The notes beneath the pieces were generated by a model that ran no database searches, had not been told where the DNA came from, and saw only the letters and a list, made by a program, of their open reading frames with translations. The position numbers were made by a program, and so were the translations under genes. From positions 186,001 through 250,000 of the forward strand of contig JAGUVW010000011.1 of the NCBI GenBank assembly GCA_020062665.1: a stretch of 64,000 nt of DNA. The letters are read 5' to 3'. The stretch comes from Pseudomonadales bacterium. Its GTDB lineage: Bacteria; Pseudomonadota; Gammaproteobacteria; Pseudomonadales; Ketobacteraceae. Below, piece after piece: positions 1 through 9,977 of the stretch (position 1 is the stretch's first letter; each line of letters starts with the position of its first letter).

Positions 1-1
1 C

Positions 2-748
2 AGCACCCATATCGATGTGCCGGACTACACCGCTACCTTGAATGATTCCATCGAAGGCTTGCGCATCGGTCTGCCGAAGGAGTTCTTTGGCGAAGGCCTG
101 GATGCGGACGTGGAACAGTGCGTGCGCGATGCCATCCGCGAATATGAAAAGCTGGGCGCCAAGGTGGTGGAGATTTCCCTGCCCAATACCCATCTGTCGA
201 TTCCCGCCTATTACGTGGTGGCGCCGGCGGAAGCATCCTCGAATCTGTCCCGCTTCGACGGCGTGCGTTTCGGTTACCGCTGCAACGATCCCGAGAATCT
301 GGAAGCCCTGTACAAGCGCAGTCGCGGCGAAGGTTTCGGCGAGGAAGTGAAGCGGCGGATTCTGATCGGCACCTATGCACTGTCTGCCGGCTATTACGAT
401 GCTTATTACCTGAAAGCGCAGAAGGTGCGGCGCCTGATCAAGAATGATTTCGACGCGGCCTTTGCCAATGTCGACGTGATCATGGGGCCGACGGCGCCCC
501 ATGCCGGCTTCAAGCTGGGCGAGAAGGCCGCGAATCCGGTGGCCCTGTATCTGTCAGACATCTACACCATCGCGGTGAACATGGCGGGCTTGCCAGGGCT
601 GTCGCTGCCGGCAGGCCAGAGCAACGGTTTGCCGGTTGGATTGCAGATCATCGGCAAGCACTTTGCTGAAGCGCGCCTGCTGAATGTGGCGCACCGTTTC
701 CAGCAAGCCACCGACTGGCACCTTCAGATTCCAGCAGCGTTCGCGTAA
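2..748 (+). CDS. gatA: Glutamyl-tRNA(Gln)/aspartyl-tRNA(Asn) amidotransferase subunit A, 3' part
   Basis: This is the C-terminal half of the GatA amidase; the gene begins before the window and the reading frame is open from base 2. GatA releases ammonia from glutamine for transamidation of mischarged Glu-tRNA(Gln) or Asp-tRNA(Asn) in the GatCAB complex. The visible part has the late amidase-signature features: a GPTAPHAGF stretch, the [12 protein letters not shown] segment and a [10 protein letters not shown] close to the end. The catalytic Ser-cisSer-Lys residues lie upstream of the window. gatB starts 12 bp after the stop, so the two are probably co-transcribed and gatC is expected upstream. 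Confidence 0.95.
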   Translation, partial: STHIDVPDYTATLNDSIEGLRIGLPKEFFGEGLDADVEQCVRDAIREYEKLGAKVVEISLPNTHLSIPAYYVVAPAEASSNLSRFDGVRFGYRCNDPENLEALYKRSRGEGFGEEVKRRILIGTYALSAGYYDAYYLKAQKVRRLIKNDFDAAFANVDVIMGPTAPHAGFKLGEKAANPVALYLSDIYTIAVNMAGLPGLSLPAGQSNGLPVGLQIIGKHFAEARLLNVAHRFQQATDWHLQIPAAFA

Positions 749-760
749 GAGGTATCGACC

Positions 761-2206
761 ATGCAATGGGAAGCCGTGATCGGGTTGGAAGTCCACGTAC
801 AGCTTTCAACACAATCCAAAATCTTCTCCGGCTCCGCCAACAAATTCGGCGCCGAACCCAACACCCAGGCCAGCCTGATCGACCTGGGCATGCCCGGTGT
901 ACTGCCGGTGCTGAATGAAGACGCCGTGCAGAAAGCGATTAAATTCGGCCTGGGCATCAACGCGGACATCGCGCCTCGCTCGGTCTTCGCGCGCAAGAAC
1001 TATTTCTACCCGGATCTGCCGAAAGGCTACCAGATCAGCCAGTTTGAACTGCCGGTGGTGGGCAAGGGCTTTATCGACATCACGCTGGATGATGGCTCCA
1101 CCAAGCGCATCGGCGTCACCCGCGCGCATCTGGAAGAAGACGCTGGCAAATCCCTGCACGAAGATTTCCACGGCATGAGCGGCATCGACCTCAACCGCGC
1201 CGGCACGCCGCTGCTGGAAATCGTCTCCGAGCCGGACATGCGTTCCGCCGAAGAAGCGGTGGCCTATCTGAAAGCCATTCATTCCATCATCCGCTACCTG
1301 GATATTTCCGACGGCAACATGGCGGAAGGTTCCATGCGCTGCGACTGCAACGTGTCCGTGCGCCTGAAAGGTGAAGAGAAATTCGGCACTCGCCGCGAAG
1401 TGAAGAACGTCAACTCGTTCCGCTTCGTGGAGAAGGCGATCAAAACCGAAATCCAGTGGCAGATCGACGAACTGGAATCCGGCCGCAAGATCCAGCAATG
1501 CACCGTGCTGTACGATCCGGCGAAAAACGAAACCCGCGCCATGCGCAGCAAGGAAGAAGCCAACGACTACCGCTACTTCCCCGATCCGGATCTGCTGCCG
1601 CTGGAAGTCAGCGAGGACATGATCAACCGCGTCCGCGCCCATCTGCCGGAACTGCCCGCCCAGAAAATCGAACGCTTCATGGGTGAGCTGGAGCTGTCGG
1701 ATTACGATGCCCGCGTGCTGGTCGCCGATCGCGCCGTGGCGGATTATTTTGAGCAGGTGGTGGCGGAGTCCGGTGCCAAACCGAAAATGGCGGCCAACTG
1801 GGTGAGCGTGGAATTGCTCGGTGCGTTGAACAAAAATGACCTGAGCATCGAGCAGAGCCCGGTGAGCGCGACACAGCTTGCCGGCCTGATCAAACGCATC
1901 GTCGACAACACCATCTCCGGCAAGATCGCCAAGCAGGTGTTTGAGGAGCTGTGGGCAAGCGGCGGCACTGCGGATTCCATCATCGACAGCAAAGGCCTGA
2001 AGCAGGAAACTGACACCGGCGCGATCGAAACCATTGTCGATCAGGTGATTGCATCGAGCCCGGATCAGGTAGCGCAGTATCTGGCGGCGGATGAAGGCAA
2101 GCGCAAGAAACTGGTGGGTTATTTCGTCGGCCAGATCATGAAGCTGTCGAAGGGCAAGGCGAACCCGCAGATGGTGAATGACATCCTGGCGAGGAAGCTG
2201 GTTTAA
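761..2206 (+). CDS. gatB: Aspartyl/glutamyl-tRNA amidotransferase subunit B
   Basis: The 481-residue protein has the normal GatB length. It opens with the characteristic [13 protein letters not shown] segment of the kinase-like cradle domain and ends with a YqeY-like helical domain ([17 protein letters not shown]). GatB activates the tRNA-bound Glu or Asp by phosphorylation and accepts ammonia tunnelled from GatA. It follows gatA at 12 bp. The ATG at 761 comes shortly after an AGAGGT ribosome-binding site. Presence of GatAB suggests that this organism makes Gln-tRNA or Asn-tRNA by the indirect route. Confidence 0.97.
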   Translation: MQWEAVIGLEVHVQLSTQSKIFSGSANKFGAEPNTQASLIDLGMPGVLPVLNEDAVQKAIKFGLGINADIAPRSVFARKNYFYPDLPKGYQISQFELPVVGKGFIDITLDDGSTKRIGVTRAHLEEDAGKSLHEDFHGMSGIDLNRAGTPLLEIVSEPDMRSAEEAVAYLKAIHSIIRYLDISDGNMAEGSMRCDCNVSVRLKGEEKFGTRREVKNVNSFRFVEKAIKTEIQWQIDELESGRKIQQCTVLYDPAKNETRAMRSKEEANDYRYFPDPDLLPLEVSEDMINRVRAHLPELPAQKIERFMGELELSDYDARVLVADRAVADYFEQVVAESGAKPKMAANWVSVELLGALNKNDLSIEQSPVSATQLAGLIKRIVDNTISGKIAKQVFEELWASGGTADSIIDSKGLKQETDTGAIETIVDQVIASSPDQVAQYLAADEGKRKKLVGYFVGQIMKLSKGKANPQMVNDILARKLV

Positions 2207-2232
2207 GCCCGTCCTTGTTCAACTGAGCGTGC

Positions 2233-2263
2233 GCGGGTGCCCATCGGGATAGATGGCACCCGC
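2233..2263. repeat. Stem-loop in the gatB 3' region
   Basis: An inverted repeat of 12 pairs (GCGGGTGCC...GGCACCCGC, extended inward by CATC/GATG with one bulged C) around a 6-nt loop. There is no T-tract on either strand, so it is not a typical intrinsic terminator. It lies between convergent genes and may stabilise 3' ends. Confidence 0.5.
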
Positions 2264-2347
2264 AAAAGTTCTCAGATTTCTGCTTACCCCCAACGCCGAC
2301 GCTGATTCCGTGGCGCACTTTCTGGTAGCTGCACCACGCACTGAAGC

Positions 2348-3061
2348 TTAATCGCTGAACGCTTCTCTATCGATCAACACCGGCAACACCTTCCCCAGCT
2401 GGTCATAGGCGCGACTCAGCCAGACTTTCACCCGCATGCGGTCGGGCAGGCCCAGCAGTTCCTTGTTGTGGGTCGCAGCCCAGAAACTGGCGTCCATCAT
2501 GTCGATGCGGTGCATCGCCGCGTCGTGCAGACGACTGAGTATCATCACCTGCGCCCCGAGTGCAAGCGCGCGGGCGAACGGTTCGGATTTTTCGGCATCA
2601 CTGAAATCACTGCCCCGGCCAAAGTTTTCCACTATCACATAGCGGGCGCGATCGCCGTAGTTATCCAGCAACTTGCCCAGCAGATTGATGGAGTCCTTGC
2701 CGTCATCCATGATGTGCCAGAATGTTGCAGTGAAACCCAGCTCCGCCAGCAGATCGAACAACGCACATTCGTCGCTCCAGCGATAGAGGAACGGAAATGT
2801 CTGCGCAGCCAGATCCACCAGAATCCGGCGTTCGGGATCGGCACCTGCCGCTTCGATGATCTGATCCAGACTTTCGTATTGATCCACCACTGCCGGGTGA
2901 GCGAACTCGCCGTAGAAACGCGAAAATGTGCCGTGGGATCGATCGGTGTCAAAACCAACAAAACGAATGTCGTTATCGATGAAATGCTGTGCAAGCACAC
3001 GCGACATGACGGATTTGCCTACACCGCCTTTTTCGCCGCCAATAAAATGCAGTTGAGTCAC
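2348..3061 (-). CDS. ParA/MinD-like P-loop ATPase
   Basis: I chose the GTG at 3061 because it sits just before the first beta-strand (TQLHFIGGEKGGVGKS) and avoids running into the upstream gene; this gives 237 residues. The deviant Walker A, GGEKGGVGKS, is typical of the ParA/MinD/CobQ superfamily, and GFDTD follows as the A'-motif. The rest (LVDLAAQTF as Walker B, then a region rich in Trp and Asp) matches no specific member I can name. Related plasmid and chromosomal proteins are annotated as mobilization or division ATPases. It lies 61 bp downstream of the phosphoesterase gene on the same strand. No ParB partner is nearby, so the role is unknown. Confidence 0.7.
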   Translation of the reverse strand: MTQLHFIGGEKGGVGKSVMSRVLAQHFIDNDIRFVGFDTDRSHGTFSRFYGEFAHPAVVDQYESLDQIIEAAGADPERRILVDLAAQTFPFLYRWSDECALFDLLAELGFTATFWHIMDDGKDSINLLGKLLDNYGDRARYVIVENFGRGSDFSDAEKSEPFARALALGAQVMILSRLHDAAMHRIDMMDASFWAATHNKELLGLPDRMRVKVWLSRAYDQLGKVLPVLIDREAFSD

Positions 3062-3122
3062 GGAATGAGTGTCCTGATAGTTGAATGGGTATTTTGGGAC
3101 TGCAGGATTGATGCCATCACCC

Positions 3123-5030
3123 TCACCCATCCCACCCCCCAATGCCCCGCGCCGCCAGCCTGAACAAGTACCCATAATCATACAATCCCTTGTATGTCTT
3201 CTTGTGCGCCTTGATGTGCCGGTTCAACACATAAATCTCGGCGAAGGTTTCTTTCTGTGAAACCTCACCGTCCCTGGCCAGCGCCCGGATCAGTCCGCGA
3301 ACCGCATCCCGTCTGGCGGCAACGTCATCACCCGCTATCAGGTGATCACTGCAAAGGTAAGATTGCAGCCGCCTGGCATATTCCGCTGGCGTTACGTTTG
3401 CCACATCCATTGCCTGGTCGAATGACGCCATGAAGTCATGCAGTACCGCGATGATCTGTTCAATCACATTCTGTGTTGTCTGCGGCGGGGCAATGTCGGG
3501 CACTTCAACCTGCGCCAGGTGCGCGGTCATGGCCTCGATAACACTCACCTCAGACACAATCAGTGCGGCCAGCCTTGCCTTGGCCTCCTGTTGCGAGCAT
3601 CCCCAATACTGGGCAGCGGCACTCACGTAGCAACTATCAAGGTTGTCACCCTTCAACGCATAGAGTGGCATGGCAAGGCGACAGCTGCCGCCGCGACCGG
3701 TGCGGGAATCAACGACCTGCGGATAGGCGCCATTTCCCACTTCGCAAAGGCCTGTCTGCAGAAGTTTGTCCACCAGTTCTGATTCGATGCCATCGAGCAC
3801 GGCAACGGATGTCTTGATGAGTGTCTTGCCTTCCTGCACCTTGAGCTCGAAGAGAAAGGTGTCCAACAGATCCTCACGGCGCACCCGTGGCAACAGAATC
3901 GCATCGGCACGGAACATCCCGGAGTTGAGCAGCACGACATCCGCCTTGGTTTGCCGCCGCACGCATTCACACGCCATCACGCCGAACGCGGTCTGGCTGG
4001 TGCGAATGGAGTCTTCCCTGACATCGAATCCTGCAGCCGAAGCTTCAGAGAAATCGTGTAATTCAACTTCATCGGACTTGCTTTTCAGTGGTGCAAGCGC
4101 TTCGTCGAGCCAGCGCTTATCTACGTCTGCCGCAGGTTCAAAATCGTCGTACGTCAGTTTGTAGTGCACAAAGCCGTGGCTGTAATCCGTTGCGGTCACC
4201 AGCGCGCCGCCAGCCTGTTCATACTCATATTCATAGGGCGTGCGCAGCAGCACGAGCACCCGGATGGTTTGCAGATTCGCCAGATTCTTGAAGATCATGG
4301 GCTGTTCATCGTATTCATGCCAGTCGATGTCGTGATCGTGGCCACCCAGCATCAGCACGCTGTTATTGGGCACCGCGCTGGCCGTGTCATAGAACGCATC
4401 CCGCAGCCGTCGATCCTCATCGCGCTGGCAATGGGTCAATGCAATGCGGAACAGTTCCGGCTGCGTGCTTTCCATGAATCGGCGGATGTGATCCTTGCAG
4501 TCGACGAAAACCCACCCCTCCTTGAAATCCTTCTGCGCGTTTTTGCCGACGATGCCGGTCAGCGCCACCAGCGGCGTCTGCTCGTTGGGCCAACAGGCAA
4601 AGGGTTCGGTCGTGATGCCGTCGGGGGTCTGCGTCACGTTCATCACGATGCGGAACCTGGCTTCGCCCAGACGCTGCCGCAATGCCGCCACGCCATGATC
4701 GAGCTCGTGATTGCCCAGCACGCAGAAATCCACCTGGGCGCGATTGAGGAGTTCGGTGATGGTTTTGCCGTGGTCGAAGGTGCCCAGCCGCGAGGGCCCC
4801 AGAAAATCGCCGCTGTGCACGACCAGCAGTTTGTCGGCGCCGCACTGGTTCTGGATATGCTGGCGCAGCATGCGCACAGTGGCGATCAGGCGTGGGAATC
4901 CCGGCTGCTTCTGCGCCGGCCGATCCTCGACGATGTAGGTGTCATTCAGGTGGACAACGGCGGCGTGAATGTCGTTGGCACGCTCACTGATCAGGTTCAG
5001 CAGCGACGTCAAGGTGTGGCTCTTCTTCAT
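3123..5030 (-). CDS. 5'-nucleotidase/UshA-type metallophosphoesterase
   Basis: A 635-residue two-domain enzyme. The N-terminal calcineurin-like domain shows the metal-binding blocks in order: HLNDTY near residue 27, HSGDFLGPS, LGNHELDHG, LTHCQRDED and GGHDHDIDWH. The C-terminal 5'-nucleotidase domain carries an NSGMFRAD block. In the first block the usual D-x-H is D-x-Y, as in the clade of CG11883-like phosphoesterases, so the substrate may differ from UshA. There is no signal peptide or membrane segment, which suggests cytoplasmic action, unlike periplasmic UshA. The C-terminal ~150 residues are helical and not assigned. It lies upstream of the ParA-like gene and the two may be co-transcribed. 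Confidence 0.85.
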   Translation of the reverse strand: MKKSHTLTSLLNLISERANDIHAAVVHLNDTYIVEDRPAQKQPGFPRLIATVRMLRQHIQNQCGADKLLVVHSGDFLGPSRLGTFDHGKTITELLNRAQVDFCVLGNHELDHGVAALRQRLGEARFRIVMNVTQTPDGITTEPFACWPNEQTPLVALTGIVGKNAQKDFKEGWVFVDCKDHIRRFMESTQPELFRIALTHCQRDEDRRLRDAFYDTASAVPNNSVLMLGGHDHDIDWHEYDEQPMIFKNLANLQTIRVLVLLRTPYEYEYEQAGGALVTATDYSHGFVHYKLTYDDFEPAADVDKRWLDEALAPLKSKSDEVELHDFSEASAAGFDVREDSIRTSQTAFGVMACECVRRQTKADVVLLNSGMFRADAILLPRVRREDLLDTFLFELKVQEGKTLIKTSVAVLDGIESELVDKLLQTGLCEVGNGAYPQVVDSRTGRGGSCRLAMPLYALKGDNLDSCYVSAAAQYWGCSQQEAKARLAALIVSEVSVIEAMTAHLAQVEVPDIAPPQTTQNVIEQIIAVLHDFMASFDQAMDVANVTPAEYARRLQSYLCSDHLIAGDDVAARRDAVRGLIRALARDGEVSQKETFAEIYVLNRHIKAHKKTYKGLYDYGYLFRLAARGIGGWDG

Positions 5031-5212
5031 AAGCGATTGCGCTCCCTGTCAGGCCCCAAAGCGCCATCCTACTCCCAAAAGTGGCTCCCTGTAGGTCTGT
5101 CACCGCTCCCCGTATCCCCAACTGATCACCCCGCAACCAATTGACCCCCTTCTGTACCCCCCAGCACCCCTTCCCGCTGCGATAAACGATTTGCTTGCCG
5201 ACACCAAACGCT

Positions 5213-6046
5213 TCATTCCCCGGGCGCCTGCCCACTTCCGCCAATCACCACGCCATCTGTCCGATCTTTCAGCTGAATTCCCGACAGCTTTTTTACCCGT
5301 GCCTCGCTGAGCAGATACAACGCCCGCCGGCTTGCCTCTTCATACTTCAAACCTGCCGGCCGGATGTTGGAAATGCAGTTGCGATGGGCGTCGGTTTTTC
5401 CCACGGTCGGGTTCCAGGTCAGATAGAGCCCCATACTGTCGGGCGAACTGAGGCCCGGGCGCTCGCCAATCAGCACCAGCGCACAGCGGGCTTGCAACAG
5501 TTCACCAATAGCATCGCCAATCGCCACCCGCCCCTGCTGCACGACGCACAGAGGCGCAACACGCCAGGGATCGGCTCCGGAACAAAGCCCTGGCATCAAA
5601 CAATCCAGAAACGGAAGCGCATTTTCTTCGATGGCAAACGCAGACAAACCATCGACAATCACAAGCGCCAGATCCCACTCTTCACTATGGGCGTTCCGAC
5701 AATCCTGCAACAACCGCGCTGAATCACTATCCAGCTGACGGCCAAGATCCGGGCGCTGCAAATACACGGATCGATCCGGGGCAGCGCTGTGCAGACATAT
5801 TGGCTCTGCCTGAGGAAAATCACTGCGCGCGATCAAACGATTAACCAGTTGCGATACATCCAGCGGCTGGTGCACCGCATCCTGTGCCTTGGCGTGTGCC
5901 AATTGGAATGCCAGCTGATGTTGGGTTGGCACGCTGACACCGGCGCGGCCAAGTCCGATGCGCGCATCCGTAAACTGGCGCAAAGTGGCCCAACGATCTT
6001 CAATAACGGGCACAGCAGTTGATGGGTTTTCAAGATCCTTTGTCAT
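5213..6046 (-). CDS. eutC: Ethanolamine ammonia-lyase small (light) subunit
   Basis: 277 residues, close to the usual ~295. Recognisable EutC blocks are the N-terminal LGRAGVSVPT, IVDGLSAFA in the middle, and LIGERPGLSSPDS followed by GLYLTWNP and the IRPAGL segment near the C-terminus. With EutB it forms the adenosylcobalamin-dependent lyase that converts ethanolamine to acetaldehyde and ammonia; EutC contributes to cobalamin binding. It starts 11 bp after the eutB stop and is the last gene of the minus-strand eut/TRAP unit. The ~180 bp after it (5031-5212) hold no gene I can see. Confidence 0.95.
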   Translation of the reverse strand: MTKDLENPSTAVPVIEDRWATLRQFTDARIGLGRAGVSVPTQHQLAFQLAHAKAQDAVHQPLDVSQLVNRLIARSDFPQAEPICLHSAAPDRSVYLQRPDLGRQLDSDSARLLQDCRNAHSEEWDLALVIVDGLSAFAIEENALPFLDCLMPGLCSGADPWRVAPLCVVQQGRVAIGDAIGELLQARCALVLIGERPGLSSPDSMGLYLTWNPTVGKTDAHRNCISNIRPAGLKYEEASRRALYLLSEARVKKLSGIQLKDRTDGVVIGGSGQAPGE

Positions 6047-6057
6047 GACGCCAATCC

Positions 6058-7473
6058 TTATGCCGGCCCCATCAGGCGCTTCAGTGAATCCCTGAAACGC
6101 GGCGACATTTCATGGTTCAACTGGAACTGATCGTTGTCACGCAGTATGTCCATCCGCTTCAGCCAGGCATCGAATTCCGGCGCGGGTTTCAGCCCCAGCA
6201 CACGGCGGGCATAAAGTGCATCGTGAAACGAGGTGGTCTGGTAGTTGAGCATGATGTCGTCGGAACCGGGAATTCCCATCACAAACGTGCAGCCCGCCAC
6301 GCACAGCAGCGTGAGCAAGTTGTCCATATCATTCTGATCCGCGTCCGCGTGATTGGTGTAGCAAACATCGCACCCCATGGGAATGCCCAGCAATTTTCCG
6401 CAGAAGTGATCTTCAAGGCCGGCGCGGATAATTTCCTTGCCGTTGAACAAGTATTCCGGGCCGATAAAACCCACCACCGTATTCACCAGCAGCGGACTGA
6501 ATTTGCGTGCAACCGCATAGGCCCGGGCTTCGCAGGTTTGCTGATCCACACCGTGATGGGCATTGGCCGACAGTGCACTGCCCTGCCCCGTTTCAAAATA
6601 CATCACGTTGTTGCCAACGGTGCCTCGCTTCAGTGACAACGCGGCACTTTGTGCTTCGGCCAACAACGCAAGATCAATACCGAAACTGGCATTGGCCGCC
6701 TGGGTGCCTGCAATGGATTGAAATACCAGATCCACCGGTGTGCCCTGATTGATGGCCTCCAGCGTGTTGGTCACATGAGTGAGTACGCAGGATTGCGTGG
6801 GGATTTCGTAATGGCTAATGACATCCGCCACCATATTGAGCAAACGACACACCTGCGCCACATTATCGGTGGCGGGATTGATTCCAATAACCGCGTCACC
6901 ATTGGCATACATGAGGCCGTCGAGAATGCTGGCGGCGATACCCGTGGCATCATCGGTGGGGTGATTCGGTTGCAGGCGGGTGGACAGATGGCCGGGCAAG
7001 CCGATGGTGTTGCGGAAGGCCGTGGTCACCCGGCATTTTTTCGCTGCCAGAATCAGATCCTGATTGCGCATGATTTTGCTGACCGCTGCCGCCATTTCTG
7101 GCGTGATGCCCTTCTGCACCTGCTGCAGAGTTTCTGTGGTCGCCAAATCACTCAGCAACCAGTTGCGAAAATCACCCACGGTCAAATGGGAAATCGGGGC
7201 AAAGGCCCCGGCATCGTGCTCATCCAGGATCAGCCGGGTGACTTCATCGTTTTCGTAAGGAACCAGCGGCTGTTGCAAAAAGGTTTTCAACGGAATGTCG
7301 GCCAGCGTCATTTGTGCAACAACGCGTTCTTCGGCATTTTCGGCTGCGATGCCGGCCAGACGATCACCCGAACGGGCGGGCGTCGCCTTTGCCATCAGAT
7401 CGGCAAGATGTTGGAAACCGAACGTGCGGCCACCAACCGTGTGACTGAATGGATAAGTCGCCTTTTGTGTCAT
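6058..7473 (-). CDS. eutB: Ethanolamine ammonia-lyase large (heavy) subunit
   Basis: EutB is the catalytic TIM-barrel subunit. The protein tracks the E. coli sequence closely through SARLQPN-like, GDAVIGINPATDNV, FETGQGSALSA, GPEYLFNGKEIIRAGLEDHF and CYTNHADADQND blocks. The frame opens at 7569, but homology begins only at TYPFSHTVGG. The adjacent ATGs at 7476 and 7473 are therefore preferred (471 residues from 7473), with an AAGGCAGG ribosome-binding site. No EutA reactivase, EutH permease or shell protein is in the window, so this looks like a free cytoplasmic lyase not enclosed in a microcompartment. The dctP gene precedes it in the same operon. Confidence 0.96.
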   Translation of the reverse strand: MTQKATYPFSHTVGGRTFGFQHLADLMAKATPARSGDRLAGIAAENAEERVVAQMTLADIPLKTFLQQPLVPYENDEVTRLILDEHDAGAFAPISHLTVGDFRNWLLSDLATTETLQQVQKGITPEMAAAVSKIMRNQDLILAAKKCRVTTAFRNTIGLPGHLSTRLQPNHPTDDATGIAASILDGLMYANGDAVIGINPATDNVAQVCRLLNMVADVISHYEIPTQSCVLTHVTNTLEAINQGTPVDLVFQSIAGTQAANASFGIDLALLAEAQSAALSLKRGTVGNNVMYFETGQGSALSANAHHGVDQQTCEARAYAVARKFSPLLVNTVVGFIGPEYLFNGKEIIRAGLEDHFCGKLLGIPMGCDVCYTNHADADQNDMDNLLTLLCVAGCTFVMGIPGSDDIMLNYQTTSFHDALYARRVLGLKPAPEFDAWLKRMDILRDNDQFQLNHEMSPRFRDSLKRLMGPA

Positions 7474-7569
7474 CATCCTGCCTTTTTCCGAAGGCTGCTG
7501 CAGACAATCAGCAAGTCGTGGAAGGTGCTGGCCACCTCCGCGCAACCAGCACAGCCAGGGCCAGACCAT

Positions 7570-8619
7570 CTAACTGTAACGGTAAGGACGCCCCGCCTTC
7601 TCCATCACCGCATTATATTCCTTGAAGATCTTCACCACTTTCGCTTTGGTTTCCGATTCCTTCGCGATCTCATCCCAGAATTTCACCGCAGCGGATTCCA
7701 CCTGCGCCCACTCGGCATCGGGGATGGTGGTCAGTTTCATCTTGGTGCCTTCCACACGCAGTTTAGCTTCGCCACCCCAGTACCACCACTGGCGATAGTA
7801 GTGTGATGCATCCATGGTGACCTTCAGCAGTTCTTTCAATTTGTCCGGCAATTTATTCCAGCTATCCATATTGGCGTAAAAGGAACCCGCCCACGCGCCG
7901 GAGATATTATTTGTCAAAAAGTAATCGGTAACGTCCGCCCAGCCTACCGTGTAATCCTCGGTAATGCCCGACCATGCGATACCATCCAGCTCGCCGGTTT
8001 GCACGGCCACTTCAATATCTTCCCAAGGGAGTGACACCGGCACCACACCAAACTGCGCCAGGAATCGGCCCGCCGTAGGGAACGTGAACACGCGCTTGCC
8101 TTTCAGATCCGCCAGACTGTTGATAGGCTTTTTGGTAGCAAAGTGACATGGGTCCCACGAGCCTGCCGAAATATGTTTGACACCGACTTTGGCATACTCT
8201 GACGCCCAGATGTCGCCAAGGCCATACTGATTGAACAGCACCGGCACATCCAGTGAATAGCGGCTGGCAAACGGAAAGTATCCGCCAAACACCGTCACTT
8301 CGGTGGGCGATGCCATGGAGTCATCGTCTGATTGCACGGCATCGATTGTGCCTTTCTGCAACGCACGGAACAACTCGCCAGTCGGCACCAGCTGATCCGC
8401 AAAATACAGTTCGATCTGCATCTCTTCACCGGCGATGCGATTAAAACTTTCAATCGCCGGTTTAATAACGTGTTCTGCCAGCGCCGGGCCTGCATAGGTT
8501 TGCATCCGCCATTTGATTTTAGGTTTGGCGGCAAATGTACGTGGCGACACCAGTGCGGCAGAACCGGCACCGGCCAGCGCCGCTGCAGAAGTCAGAAATT
8601 TGCGTCGTGAGTTTTTCAT
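7570..8619 (-). CDS. TRAP transporter substrate-binding protein, DctP family
   Basis: The ATG at 8619 follows a GGGAGC site and begins a 349-residue protein with a twin-arginine-type signal (SRRKFLTSAAALAGAG). The DctP fold is shown by FADQLVPTGELFRALQKGTID and by the signature LPWEDIEVAVQTGELDGIAW. In DctP proteins an arginine in an LKGxxxRT context holds the ligand carboxylate; here the aligned residue is Phe179 (LKGKRVFT). That fits a ligand without a carboxylate, such as ethanolamine, and fits its position directly upstream of eutB. The ligand assignment is inference. Export before binding would be through the Tat system if the twin arginine is used. Confidence 0.9.
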   Translation of the reverse strand: MKNSRRKFLTSAAALAGAGSAALVSPRTFAAKPKIKWRMQTYAGPALAEHVIKPAIESFNRIAGEEMQIELYFADQLVPTGELFRALQKGTIDAVQSDDDSMASPTEVTVFGGYFPFASRYSLDVPVLFNQYGLGDIWASEYAKVGVKHISAGSWDPCHFATKKPINSLADLKGKRVFTFPTAGRFLAQFGVVPVSLPWEDIEVAVQTGELDGIAWSGITEDYTVGWADVTDYFLTNNISGAWAGSFYANMDSWNKLPDKLKELLKVTMDASHYYRQWWYWGGEAKLRVEGTKMKLTTIPDAEWAQVESAAVKFWDEIAKESETKAKVVKIFKEYNAVMEKAGRPYRYS

Positions 8620-8654
8620 AGAAAGCTCCCATTCATCGGCCAAGGTTTAATGAT

Positions 8655-9977
8655 CTATTTTCCGTAGACATATTCAGGCAACCACAAGGACATCTGTGGA
8701 AACATCATATTCAGCACCAGCGCAACCACCATGATCAGCACAAACGGCAGCACCGATCCGTAAATGTCTTTCAAGCCGATTTCCGGTGGCGCCATGGCAC
8801 GCATCAAAAACAGGTTGTAGCCGAAAGGGGGTGTCATATAGGCAATCTGCGTCGTGATCGTATACAGCACGCCATACCAGATCAGATCGAATCCCAGCGC
8901 CTGCACCAACGGCACATACAACGGCGCCACAATCACCAGCATGGCGGTGTCATCAAGGAAGGTGCCCATCACAATGAACGACAGCTGCATCAGGATCAGA
9001 ATCATCCACGGACTCAAACCCAGCTGATCGGTAAAGAATCCTTCAATCGCTTTCACCGCACCCAGGCCATCGAACACCGCGCCGAATCCCAACGCCGCCA
9101 GAATGATCCACATAAACATGCAGGAAATGCCCAGCGTGTTGCGCACGGAGTTTTCCAGCACCTCTTTAGTCAAGCGGCCTTTCACAATCGCGGCCACCAT
9201 GGCCGCCATCGCGCCGATAGCAGAGCTTTCCACCAGACTGGTCCAGCCATTGACGAAAGGCACCATCATGGCGAAGAAAATCGCCAGCGGCAGCAGACCA
9301 CTGCGCAGCAATCGCAGCTTCTCGGAAAAGGAAATATTGCGCTCGCTGGCAGGCAGAACCGGCCCCAGCGACGGTTGCAATCGACAGCGGATGGCGATGT
9401 AGACCACGAACATCAACGCCATGACCAACCCGGGAATGACTCCCGCCAGCCACAACTGCCCCACTGGTTGGCGTGCAATCATGGCGTACAGCACCAACAC
9501 CACCGACGGCGGCACCAGAATCCCCAGCGAAGACCCCGCCTGCACCACGCCGGTCACCATGCGTTTGTCGTAACCACGCCGCAGCAACTCCGGCAAGGCA
9601 ATCGTCGCCCCGATCGCCATTCCAGCCACCGACAATCCATTCATCGCCGATACCAGCACCATCAGCGCAATGGTGCCGATCGCCAATCCCCCGTGCAGCG
9701 GTCCCATCCACACATGAAACATCCTGTAGAGATCGTCGGCTATTTTGGATTCCGACAGGATATAGCCCATAAAAATAAACATCGGCAACGTCAGCAACGG
9801 ATACCAGTTCATTAATTTCATGGCCGCGGAAAAAGGAATGTCGTGGCCGCCAGTACCCCACAGCAACAGCCCAGCGGCGGCCGCAACGGTTCCAATGGCA
9901 GCGAACACCCGCTGCCCCGTCGCCATCAGCAACATCATGGACGCGAACATCGTTATCGCAATCATGCTGTGAGACAT
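8655..9977 (-). CDS. TRAP transporter large permease, DctM family
   Basis: A 440-residue, very hydrophobic protein with the predicted 12-or-so membrane helices of DctM subunits, and characteristic stretches such as AGSSLGILVPPSVVLVLYAMIA and GTFLDDTAMLVIVAPLYVP. It uses the ion gradient to import the ligand delivered by the DctP protein. Its start overlaps the dctQ stop as TGATG, and dctP begins 35 bp after its stop, so dctQ-dctM-dctP form one transcription unit that continues into eutBC. Confidence 0.95.
   Translation of the reverse strand: MSHSMIAITMFASMMLLMATGQRVFAAIGTVAAAAGLLLWGTGGHDIPFSAAMKLMNWYPLLTLPMFIFMGYILSESKIADDLYRMFHVWMGPLHGGLAIGTIALMVLVSAMNGLSVAGMAIGATIALPELLRRGYDKRMVTGVVQAGSSLGILVPPSVVLVLYAMIARQPVGQLWLAGVIPGLVMALMFVVYIAIRCRLQPSLGPVLPASERNISFSEKLRLLRSGLLPLAIFFAMMVPFVNGWTSLVESSAIGAMAAMVAAIVKGRLTKEVLENSVRNTLGISCMFMWIILAALGFGAVFDGLGAVKAIEGFFTDQLGLSPWMILILMQLSFIVMGTFLDDTAMLVIVAPLYVPLVQALGFDLIWYGVLYTITTQIAYMTPPFGYNLFLMRAMAPPEIGLKDIYGSVLPFVLIMVVALVLNMMFPQMSLWLPEYVYGK

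Noticed and set aside
2233-2263. Stem-loop after gatB as a rho-independent terminator
   Set aside because: The stem is strong but no T-tract follows on either strand, so it is kept only as an inverted repeat.
4164-5144. A 326-codon plus-strand frame
   Set aside because: Antisense to the metallophosphoesterase, whose motifs (GNHELDHG, GGHDHD) are unambiguous.
6649-7806. A 385-codon plus-strand frame
   Set aside because: Antisense to eutB and dctP, both clearly recognised.
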